A stretch of 64,000 bases of DNA from Candidatus Arsenophonus triatominarum (GTDB lineage: Bacteria; Pseudomonadota; Gammaproteobacteria; Enterobacterales; Enterobacteriaceae): assembly GCF_001640365.1 (NCBI RefSeq), contig NZ_LWMI01000004.1, forward strand, positions 30,301 to 94,300, read 5' to 3'. Every line of letters begins with the position of its first letter. Position 1 is the stretch's first letter. Position numbers and translations under genes: made by a program. The notes under the pieces are model-generated. The model was not told where the DNA came from. It searched no databases and worked only from the letters and a program-made list of their open reading frames with translations. Below are positions 43,313-55,400 of the stretch, piece after piece.

Positions 43313-43995
43313 ATGTATAAGAAATTAATACCCGAAATGGTTACTCATTAACCTGCGCCATGATGAAACCCTTTTTATTTTCTTCTAAATTTTGCCAAAA
43401 TTATGTTGAAGGTTGAGATTAAGAAACGGAATAGATGGTTAAAAAACGATTAATTATTAATCAATTTTGAACAAAAGGATAGATCTACCCTGTCGTGAGT
43501 TTTTATCGCCACCGCAAACAAACCAGATCATGGTGACGCGCCATAAGTTCTTTACGATTCAATCCAAAATTCATTCCTGCGAAAAGTAATTTTTTCCCAC
43601 ATAAGAGACAAGCAAGTGGATCGACTTTAAAGACGTGTTGATACATGTTTCACCAGGTGACTTTTTTAGCGGGTTTTTTATCTTGCTGGGCTAAAGGATA
43701 AACAACCTCCGTTAACATTTTTCGCATCCGTGCTGATGGACTTAAAAAGCCGTAATAGCGGATCATGTGAAACCATTTTTCTGGCACATGAGACGCAAAC
43801 TGGGTAATAAATTCATCGGATGTCATGACCAAGTCTTCCTGTTTTTTCGTGCGGTGGCTCTTATAACGTAACGTGATGTTATCTTCGCCGGAATAATGTT
43901 TTAAGCGACTGAGCGAGGCAGGGGGTTTCTTTAGATAAAATCCGAGATAAAGGGTGAGATGGGTAATATTGGAAAGAATATCAGAAAGATTAATA
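43313..43995 (-). mobile_element. IS91-family element, 3' fragment; ORF 43650-43832
   Basis: Terminus (rc cttatacat followed by CAAG) at 43309-43320, then the C-terminal transposase region on the minus strand with small indels. Cut by IS630 at 43996. Right border of the nan island. Confidence 0.7.
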
Positions 43996-44876
43996 TAGCT
44001 AGGCGACTTAATTTTGATTACAGCATATGTATTAAAAACAGGTCATCGATAGTGCATCCTGTTTCCATCTTTTTACGTTTAGCTTGAGACCATTTATGTT
44101 CTATAGGATTTAAATCTGGTGAATACACAGGCAAATATTCTATCTGGTGTCCTGCGTTTATAATTGCCTGTTCAATATTCTTACCTTTGTGAAAGCTAGC
44201 GTTGTCCATAAAAATAACAGAATTTTCAGGAAGTTCTGGGAGCAATATTTTTGTGATCCAAACATAAAAAACATCACGATTAATATTGCAATCAAATAAT
44301 CCGATAGCAAAAAGGGTTGTTCCCAATAAAGCGCCAATAACATTTGTTCTTCCCTTAGCACCCCAGTTTTTCAGGCCAAAACAACGGTGACCTTTTGGGG
44401 AATAGCCGTGAGTTCGTGGAGTGTCATGTGAAAAACCACTTTCATCAATAAAAACAACAGATTTATCTTTTTTTTCATACTGTTGTCTTTTTTGCTGATG
44501 TGCCAGCCTGTCGCTTTCGTTGGTTTTTGGATGGAATAGAGTTTTTTTTATAGGTTAATCCCAGCTTTTTAAGGGATTGCCAAATAGTCTTTTTACAAAC
44601 ACCGAATCGCTCTGCCCGTTCCTTTTGGTAAGCATCTGGATACTGTTCCACATCTTTTGCTAAAGCATTTTTATCGAGCTTCCTCTTACGTGGCGTTGAA
44701 TTTTTTGGCTCTGGTCGTTTAAGCCAACGTACTAAAGACACTTTTCCAATACGGAATTGTTTCGCAGTTTCTCGAATTGTTAAACCTTCGGCTTTCCTTA
44801 CAGATATTACTTTACGTCGAAAATCAATTGTATAACTCATAACACACCTTGTAATCAAAATTAAGTCGTCTAGCTA
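43996..44876 (-). mobile_element. IS630-family element, complete copy 8 (881 bp, A8)
   Basis: orfA 44475-44840 on the minus strand (V for A in RIGKVSLVRW), DDE frame to 44018. One mismatch in the right terminal repeat (gtcgtctagc for gtcgcctagc). Confidence 0.85.
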
Positions 44877-45276
44877 TATCAAACCACTTCACCCAAGGAC
44901 TTGAATCGTGTTTTGCGCTTTGTACCGTATCGCGTATCTTTTACACGTCAGCCCGACTCATTACTTCCATCAAAATTCGCCATTTTTCAGCTTAGCGGCA
45001 GCATATACCAGCCGAATTTCACCACGCTCTTCTGTATCATTAGAAATGTGTTTAAAGTGTTTTCCTCGCTCATCAGCCCAACGTTTGAATTCATCCACCT
45101 CATAAAACACATCAACAAAAATACTGGAGACTTGACCAGATTGACGGGCACGCTTAATGACGCAGTCAACCATCGGTATGTAGACGGCTTTTTTCACAAA
45201 CTGATTGTTGACTTTGGTACTTCTGACAACCAGCGCGGCTTCTCTCCCATCGGGCATCAGTCCATCTTTGGCGCAA
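44877..45276 (-). pseudogene. RecT-family fragment, second copy
   Basis: The minus strand matches 30390-30789: MPDGREAALVVRSTKVNNQF, SIFVDVFYEVDEFKRWADERG and so on. It has a frameshift after KLKNGEF and is cut at both ends by IS3 and IS630. Contains several substitutions relative to the first copy, so it is a divergent paralogue or an older duplicate. Confidence 0.75.
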
Positions 45277-46273
<997 letters not shown>

Positions 46274-47154
46274 TAGCTAGGCGACTTAATTTTGATTACA
46301 AGGTGTGTTATGAGTTATACAATTGATTTTCGACGTAAAGTAATATCTGTAAGGAAAGCCGAAGGTTTAACAATTCGAGAAACTGCGAAACAATTCCGTA
46401 TTGGAAAAGCGTCTTTAGTACGTTGGCTTAAACGACCAGAGCCAAAAAATTCAACGCCACGTAAGAGGAAGCTCGATAAAAATGCTTTAGCAAAAGATGT
46501 GGAACAGTATCCAGATGCTTACCAAAAGGAACGGGCAGAGCGATTCGGTGTTTGTAAAAAGACTATTTGGCAATCCCTTAAAAAGCTGGGATTAACCTAT
46601 AAAAAAAACTCTATTCCATCCAAAAACCAACGAAAGCGACAGGCTGGCACATCAGCAAAAAAGACAACAGTATGAAAAAAAAGATAAATCTGTTGTTTTT
46701 ATTGATGAAAGTGGTTTTTCACATGACACTCCACGAACTCACGGCTATTCCCCAAAAGGTCACCGTTGTTTTGGCCTGAAAAACTGGGGTGCTAAGGGAA
46801 GAACAAATGTTATTGGCGCTTTATTGGGAACAACCCTTTTTGCTATCGGATTATTTGATTGCAATATTAATCGTGATGTTTTTTATGTTTGGATCACAAA
46901 AATATTGCTCCCAGAACTTCCTGAAAATTCTGTTATTTTTATGGACAACGCTAGCTTTCACAAAGGTAAGAATATTGAACAGGCAATTATAAACGCAGGA
47001 CACCAGATAGAATATTTGCCGGTGTATTCACCAGATTTAAATCCTATAGAACATAAATGGTCTCAAGCTAAACGTAAAAAGATGGAAACAGGATGCACTA
47101 TCGATGACCTGTTTTTAATACATATGCTGTAATCAAAATTAAGTCGCCTAGCTA
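46274..47154 (+). mobile_element. IS630-family element, complete copy 9 (881 bp, A8)
   Basis: orfA 46310-46675, DDE frame to 47132. Inserted at a TA of another IS630 copy whose remainder follows. Confidence 0.85.
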
Positions 47155-47475
47155 TAATCCCAGCTTTTTAAGGGATTGCCAAATAGTCTTTTTACAAACA
47201 CCGAATCGCTCTGCCCGTTCCTTTTGGTAAGCATCTGGATACTGTTCCACATCTTTTGCTAAAGCATTTTTATCGAGCTTCCTCTTACGTGGCGTTGAAT
47301 TTTTTGGCTCTGGTCGTTTAAGCCAACGTACTAAAGACGCTTTTCCAATACGGAATTGTTTCGCAGTTTCTCGAATTGTTAAACCTTCGGCTTTCCTTAC
47401 AGATATTACTTTACGTCGAAAATCAATTGTATAACTCATAACACACCTTGTAATCAAAATTAAGTCGCCTAGCTA
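47155..47475 (-). mobile_element. IS630-family element, N-terminal fragment
   Basis: Helix-turn-helix half of orfA (47152-47439 on the minus strand) with its terminal repeat at 47450-47475. The rest was lost where copy 9 entered at TAATCCCAGC. Confidence 0.8.
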
Positions 47476-47527
47476 TATGCTTTAGTTGCCTGAAAATCTT
47501 ACCGTCTGCATCAGTTTATTCATTAAA

Positions 47528-48752
47528 ATAGTTGCTGAATAGAGACTTGCATTTTTTGTCACGCTATAGACAATAAAAAGAGGTTTAACTTAGAAAATAA
47601 CGGTTTGAAATGATCAACAAAAAGCGGTTGTTACGAGATAATCGTTTATGTAAAGCAATCATTGGATTATCAGTCGAAGAATTGAAAAATTTAGCCGCTG
47701 AATTTTCAGCTTGTTATTTGATTTATCGGAAAAAGAATCGAAAAGATCACGAGCGGCAGATGGGTGCAGGGCAGAAAGGATTTATCCCAACCCCATTAGA
47801 TAAACTGCTTTTTATTTTATTGTATTTAAAATGTTATCCGACCTATGATTTGCAAGGACTTCTTTTTGGTTTAGATAGAACACGGGTATGTCGCTGGGTA
47901 AAAATATTATTGCCGGTTTTAGAGATGACCTTGGGGCGAGAATGTGTTTTGCACGCTCGTCAAATTCGCTCTGCTGAGGAATTTTTTCGCGCCTTTCCTG
48001 GAGTTAAAGACGTCTTTATTGATGGGACAGAGCGACCTGTCCAAAAGCCGCAGAATCTGCGTCGGCGAAAAAAAATAAGCATGTTGCTCAATAGTGAAAT
48101 AAAGTTGCTTAAAATAAAAACAAGTTAGATACATCTAAAAAATACAAAAATAGTTTATTTTTTAATCTTACATGGGTTATTTTTAATGCAAAAATTGATG
48201 ATTTTATCATCATCGGCTGGTTTTTTTGTAAGTCATAATTAATTTTGCTATTGAGCAACAGGCTTAATGTATTCGGGAAAGAAAAGACAGACCACTCGAA
48301 AAGGGCTTATTATGACTGACGAAACGAGGAAAATTGGATTTATCCCCATGATCAAAAATGGGCGCCGTCATGATAAACGCTTACTCGATAAAGTCGATAT
48401 AATTCGCCATATTCCCCCTGAGGTAACCATCTGGGCCGATACCGGTTTTCAAGGTATAGATAAACAGCATCCTAATACACAAATCCCAAAAAAAGGAACT
48501 CGAAAAAGACCTTTATCGCCTGAACAAAAACAAGAAAATAAAATAATCTCGGGCATCCGTATTACGGTTGAACACGCCATCGCGGGTATCAAGCGCCTCG
48601 GTTGTATGACCCAAATTTTACGGAATCGTAGACCCTTTATTGATGATACCTTTTTACTCCTTAGTGCCGGTCTTTGGAATTTCCATCTCAGAACAGCCTA
48701 AAATTTACTTCAATCACCGAAATACCCTTATTTCACTATTAAGCAACACGCT
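47528..48752 (+). mobile_element. IS5-family element interrupted by a 189-bp MITE; ORFs 47610-48128 and 48267-48701
   Basis: Both IS ends are present. The transposase is split in the RRRKKMYSGKK region by the MITE at 48077-48265. The second half resumes at MYSGKKRQTTRKG and is intact to its stop. Inactive unless the MITE excises. Confidence 0.85.
48077..48265 (-). mobile_element. 189-bp MITE related to the IS5-family element, copy 3 (inverse orientation)
   Basis: AAGCATGTTGCTCAATAGTG to AGCAACAGGCTT, with AAT on both sides. It has inserted into a copy of its presumed parent element. No internal ORF. Confidence 0.85.
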
Positions 48753-49490
48753 TATTCTCCATTAATGCGACAGAACCATTTTGTTCCTCACTTTTAGAGC
48801 GATTTAATTTCTTGACCATCAAGTGGTTTTTAGGTGTTGATTCGTTTAGCTGAATTCTTTGTGGTGGAAGGATACGATATTCTCGTTTTATTAAAGTATT
48901 AAGGATGGCTCAAGTTAGTCGGTTATGCTTTGGATATTGCCCTAATGCGCTATGTCCGCATTTTGGGGTAAGGGGGGTTCTATTAAAATACACCCTATTG
49001 TAGAAAATAACCTTATATTGCTCATGAAAACATCATGACAGTTTGTTTAGAAACCTCACTCATGCCTAAAAAATGGAAAAATCATTTTTTTACAGCATTA
49101 TTCTATCCAAAAATAAGTTGATTTTTGTTAAAAATTTTCTAAATTCTTAGACGTTAAAAAAACAAACTGCAATAAGGTTACTGTTTATTTTTTATTTTCT
49201 AACTCACATAAAGTTACAAAAAATTATTTTATTTTTAATGTAAAAAAAAATAATTTAAGTCTCCTAGAATTCTATAAAAATAGATAGGGAATTAACTCAA
49301 TTGAAATATTTTTATTACTTATTTATAATAAGTAATAATTAATTTTTAAAAATTATAAATTAATAACCATTTCAGGTATTAATTTTTACACATAAAATTA
49401 TTTATATATTCTTAAATTAATTAATTTAAGAATATATAAAATATTTTTGGAGTAATTTTTTCATTTTTTAGTCTCCTAAGGAATTTTTCT
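48753..49490. promoter_or_regulatory. Gene-free leader of the inverse autotransporter, with a 40-bp perfect palindrome at 49401-49440
   Basis: About 740 bp without a convincing gene. Near 48900-49000 a short stretch (CFGYCPNALCPHFG) looks like a broken zinc-ribbon reading. At 49365-49390 a sequence resembling an IS91 terminus is seen. At 49401-49440 a perfect palindrome centred on TTAAATTAATTAATTTAA lies 50 bp before the start codon. The ribosome site is probably AAGGAA at 49479-49484. Confidence 0.5.
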
Positions 49491-52400
49491 ATGTTAATAA
49501 AAAAAACAAACTACAATAAGATTTCTGTTTATTTTTTATTGTTTTTTCAATTCTATTCCATTTTTTTATTTCCCCTATGCTCTGTTGCAAAAGCGATTGA
49601 AAATGATGAAATGGCTGCGACAATGGCAGGAATACAATCTTTGGTTGAGCAGAATAAAAATAACAATCCTTATAATGAAAAAAATGCTCATCAATATTCA
49701 AAGTCATTCAGTCAAGATGTGAAAAAAAATGTCGATATAAAAAAAATAACAAAATCTTTACCAAATTTAGGGAGTACTACAGAAGTAGTTTCTGAGAACA
49801 AATATGAAGAAAAGTTAGCTTCATCTATCTCAAGGTTGGGAAATATTCTATCAAATGATAATTCGGTCGATGCTTCCATTAATTATGCAAGAAGTATCGG
49901 GGAAGGACTAGTTAATCAAAAAGTTAATGACTGGTTAAATCAGTATGGAAAAGTACGCCTCTCTTTTAGTTCTGATAAAACGATTTCCGGTGATTTTCTA
50001 TTACCTATTATTGATAAACCTAATAGTCTTTTGTTTACCCAATTAGGTCACAGAAATAAAACTGACAGAAATACAATAAATATTGGCTTGGGCTATCGCC
50101 AATATTCGGGAAATTGGATGTATGGAATTAATACCTTTTATGATTACGATTATACTGGTAGTAATGCCCGATTAGGTCTAGGTGGTGAAGCTTGGATAGA
50201 TTACCTAAAATTAGCAGTTAATGGTTATTTTGGATTAACTGATTGGCATCAATCAAAAATATCGGTAATGGAAGATTATGATGAGCGCCCCGCCACCGGT
50301 TTTGATATTCGTACAGAAGCCTATTTACCAAAGTATCCTCAATTAGGAGGAAGTCTGAAGTATGAAAAATATTTTGGTAAAGGGGTTCATCTTGGAACAG
50401 GAGCAGACCCAAAACAGCTAAAGGATGATGCGCAAGCATTAACCATGGGGTTAAGTTATACACCTATTCCTTTACTAACTTTAAAAGCGGAGCATTCAGC
50501 CGGTGACCTTAATGATACAAAAATCAGTTTAGATTTGAATTATCGTTTAGGGGTACCTATTTCAGAACAAATAGACCCTGAAGCAGTTGATGTAATGCGT
50601 AGTCTCGTCGGTAATAAGTATGATTTTGTCGACCGTAATTATGATATTGTTATGCAGTACCGCAAACAAGAATTAATTAGTATTTCGGTACCAAGTGAGA
50701 TAACTGCACAAGCTAAAGAAAAAATAGTGATTAACGCTACAGTTATCAAATCTAAATATGGTTTAAAAGACATTCGTTGGGAACCTGCAACTAATTTTAT
50801 TTCAAACGGAGGGAGTTATCGCAAGATTTCAATTAATCAAGTAGAAGTTACCTTACCTCCTTATATTTATATGACAAAAAATAATACTCCTCAAGAGTAT
50901 CAATTTACTGCTGTAGGGATAGATAACAAAGGAAACGAATCTAATAAAGTCATAACATCAATAAGAGTTATACCTTCTAAAAAAATTATTAGTGAATTAA
51001 CGATAACGCCAGAAAATATTTTATTTGCTAATGATACCGATACTTATACAGTTACCGCAAAGACCGTCAATGAACATGGTCAACCTATTAAAAATGAAAA
51101 TCTTACGTTTGAAATTAGTGGATTGAAACTTCCAGATGGTGAATCTGGTGTTATCTTAATAGCAGGCGATAAAAAAGATAATAAAAAAATAATCGTTCCA
51201 ACCAATAACCAAGGAGAAGCTGTTGTTAAAGTTCGTAGTAAAGCTGCTGGTAAAGGTAGCTTAATTGTAACAATGGAGAATGGAAATTATTCAAAAAAGA
51301 GTATTCAATTTATTGCAGATAAAAATACTGCAACTATTACTGCCTTTGGTTTAATCAAGGATAACGCGATTGCAAATGGGAAAGATGAAAATAAATTAAA
51401 AGCAATTGTAAAAGATAAATATGGTAATAATTTATCCGATATATCTATTAATCTTAATGCAACAAATAATGCATTGATTTTAAATAGCAGTGATAAAACT
51501 AATGCAGATGGAGAACTTGTTGTTCGCGTTACTAATACTAAAAATGGCAAAAGTGAAGTAACAGCAAATATTAATAATAGTAAAAAAAATCAAATAATTA
51601 ATTTTATCTCCGGTAATGCAGATTTTAAAAACTCGGCGATTAAGGTCGATAACGCCACCTATACGGCAGGTAATGACATGACCGTTAATGTGACGCTGAA
51701 GGATGCGCAGGGTAATGGGGTTACTGGCCAAGCTGCTGCCTTAACGTCCCAGGCGGTAACGGTGGCCAATGCCAGTGAGAAATCCGGTGTCACGTGGATT
51801 GATAACGGCGACGGCACCTATAGCCGCATATATATGGCTAGCCAGAGTGGTAGTGGGCTGAAAGCCCGCTTAAAACTGGCTGATTGGACTACTGAGGTTC
51901 AATCTGCTGACTATGCCATTACTGCCGGGGCGGCGGTGTCGGAGAAATCGGCGATTAAGGTCGATAACGCCACCTATACGGCAGGTAATGACATGACCGT
52001 TAGTGTGACGCTGAAGGACGCGCAGGGTAATGGAGTTATTGGCCAAGCTGCTGCCTTAACGTCCCAGGCGGTAACGGTGGCCAATGCCAGTGAGAAATCC
52101 GGTGTCACGTGGATCGATAACGGCGACGGCACCTATAGCCGCATATATATGGCTAGCCAGAGTGGTAGTGGGCTGAAAGCCCGCTTAAAACTGGCTGATT
52201 GGACTACTGAGGTTCAATCTGCTGACTACGCTATTAATGCGGGTAAACCGGTGCCGATCACATCCACCATCGTGACCGACAAAACCAACTACGTGGCAGG
52301 TAATGAGATGACCATTAGTGTGACGCTGAAGGATGCGAAGGGTAATGGGATTACTGGCCAAGCTGCTGCCTTAACGTCCCAGGCGGTAACGGTGGCCAAT

Positions 52401-55400
52401 GCCAGTGAGAAAGACGGTGTCACGTGGATCGATAACGGCGACGGCACCTATAGCCGCATATATATGGCTAGCCAGAGTGGTAGTGGGCTGAAAGCCCGCT
52501 TAAAACTGGCTGATTGGGCAACTGAGATTCAATCTGCTGACTACGCTATTACTGCCGGGGCGGCGGTGCCGGAGAAATCGGCGATTAAGGTCGATAACAC
52601 CACCTATACGGCAGGTAATGACATGACCGTTAGTGTGACGCTGAAGGATGCGCAGGGTAATGGGGTTACTGGCCAAGCTGTTGCCTTAACGTCCCAGGCA
52701 GTAACGGTGGCCAATGCCAGTGAGAAAGACGGTGTCACGTGGATCGATAACGGCGACGGCACCTATAGCCGCAGATATATGGCTAGCCAGAGTGGTCGTG
52801 GGCTGAAAGCCCGCTTAAAACTGGCTGATTGGGCAACTGAGATTCAATCTGCTGACTATGCCATCACTGCCGGGGCGGCGGTGCCGGAGAAATCGGCGAT
52901 TAAGGTCGATAACACCACCTATACGGCAGGTAATGACATGACCGTTAGTGTGACGCTGAAGGATGCGCAGGGTAATGGGGTTACTGGCCAAGCTGTTGCC
53001 TTAACGTCCCAGGCGGTAACGGTGGCCAATGCCAGTGAGAAATCCGGTGTCACGTGGATCGATAACGGCGACGGCACCTATAGCCGCATATATATGGCTA
53101 GCCAGAGTGGTCGTGGGCTGAAAGCCCGCTTAAAACTGGCTGATTGGACTACTGAGGTTCAATCTGCTGACTATGCCATCACTGCCGGGGCGGCGGTGTC
53201 GGAAAAATCGGCGATTAAGGTCGATAACGCCACCTATACGGCAGGTAATGACATGACCGTTAGTGTGACGCTGAAGGATGCGCAGGGTAATGGGATTACT
53301 GGCCAAGCTGTTGCCTTAACGTCCCAGGCGGTAACGGTGGCCAATGCCAGTGAGAAAGACGGTGTCACGTGGATCGATAACGGCGACGGCACCTATAGCC
53401 GCATATATATGGCTAGCCAGAGTGGTCGTGGGCTGAAAGCCCGCTTAAAACTGGCTGATTGGACTACTGAGGTTCAATCTGCTGACTATGCCATCACTGC
53501 TGGGGCGGCGGTGTCGGAGAAATCGGCGATTAAGGTCGATAACACCACCTATACGGCAGGTAATGACATGACCGTTAGTGTGACGCTGAAGGATGCGCAG
53601 GGTAATGGGGTTACTGGCCAAGCTGTTGCCTTAACGTCCCAGGCGGTAACGGTGGCCAATGCCAGTGAGAAATCCGGTGTCACGTGGATTGATAACGGCG
53701 ACGGCACCTATAGCCGCAGATATATGGCTAGCCAGAGTGGTCGTGGGCTGAAAGCCCGCTTAAAACTGGCTGATTGGGCAACTGAGATTCAATCTGCTGA
53801 CTATGCCATTACTGCCGGGGCGGCGGTGTCGGAGAAATCGGCGATTAAGGTCGATAACGCCACCTATACGGCAGGTAATGACATGACCATTAGTGTGACG
53901 CTGAAGGATGCGCAGGGTAATGGGGTTATTGGCCAAGCTGCTGCCTTAACGTCCCAGGCGGTAACAGTGGCCAATGCCAGTGAGAAATCCGGTGTCACGT
54001 GGATTGATAACGGCGACGGCACCTATAGCCGCAGATATATGGCTAGCCAGAGTGGTCGTGGGCTGAAAGCCCGCTTAAAACTGGCTGATTGGGCAACTGA
54101 GATTCAATCTGCTGACTATGCCATTACTGCCGGGGCGGCGGTGCCGGAGAAATCGGCGATTAAGGTCGATAACGCCACCTATACGGCAGGTAATGACATG
54201 ACCGTTAGTGTGACGCTGAAGGATGCGCAGGGTAATGGGGTTACTGGCCAAGTTGCTGCCTTAACGTCCCAGGTGGTAACGGTGGCCAATGCCAGTGAGA
54301 AAGACGGTGTCACGTGGATCGATAACGGCGACGGCACCTATAGCCGCATATATATGGCTAGCCAGAGTGGTCGTGGGCTGAAAGCCCGCTTAAAACTGGC
54401 TGATTGGACTACTGAGGTTCAATCTGCTGACTATGCCATCACTGCGGGTAAACTGGTGCCGATCACATCCACCATCGTGACCGACAAAACCAACTACGTG
54501 GCAGGTGATGAGATGACCATTAGTGTGACGCTGAAGGATGCGCAGGGTAATGGGATTACTGGCCAAGCTGCTGCCTTAACGTCCCAGGCGGTAACGGTGG
54601 CCAATGCCAGTGAGAAAGACGGTGTCACGTGGATCGATAACGGCGACGGCACCTATAGCCGCATATATATGGCTAGCCAGAGTGGTCGTGGGCTGAAAGC
54701 CCGCTTAAAACTGGCTGATTGGGCAACTGAGATTCAATCTGCTGACTACGCTATTACTGCCGGGGCGGCGGTGCCGGAGAAATCGGCGATTAAGGTCGAT
54801 AACACCACCTATACGGCAGGTAATGACATGACCGTTAGTGTGACGCTGAAGGATGCGCAGGGTAATGGGGTTACTGGCCAAGCTGTTGCCTTAACGTCCC
54901 AGGCAGTAACGGTGGCCAATGCCAGTGAGAAAGACGGTGTCACGTGGATCGATAACGGCGACGGCACCTATAGCCGCATATATATGGCTAGCCAGAGTGG
55001 TCGTGGGCTGAAAGCCCGCTTAAAACTGGCTGATTGGACTACTGAGGTTCAATCTGCTGACTATGCCATCACTGCGGGTAAACCGGGGCGGATCACATCC
55101 ACCATCGTGACCGACAAAACCAACTACGTGGCAGGTGATGAGATGACCATTAGTGTGACGCTGAAGGATGCGCAGGGTAATGGGATTACTGGCCAAGCTG
55201 TTGCCTTAACGTCCCAGGCGGTAACGGTGGCCAATGCCAGTGAGAAAGACGGTGTCACGTGGATCGATAACGGCGACGGCACCTATAGCCGCATATATAT
55301 GGCTAGCCAGAGTGGTCGTGGGCTGAAAGCCCGCTTAAAACTGGCTGATTGGACTACTGAGGTTCAATCTGCTGACTATGCCATCACTGCCGGGGCGGCG

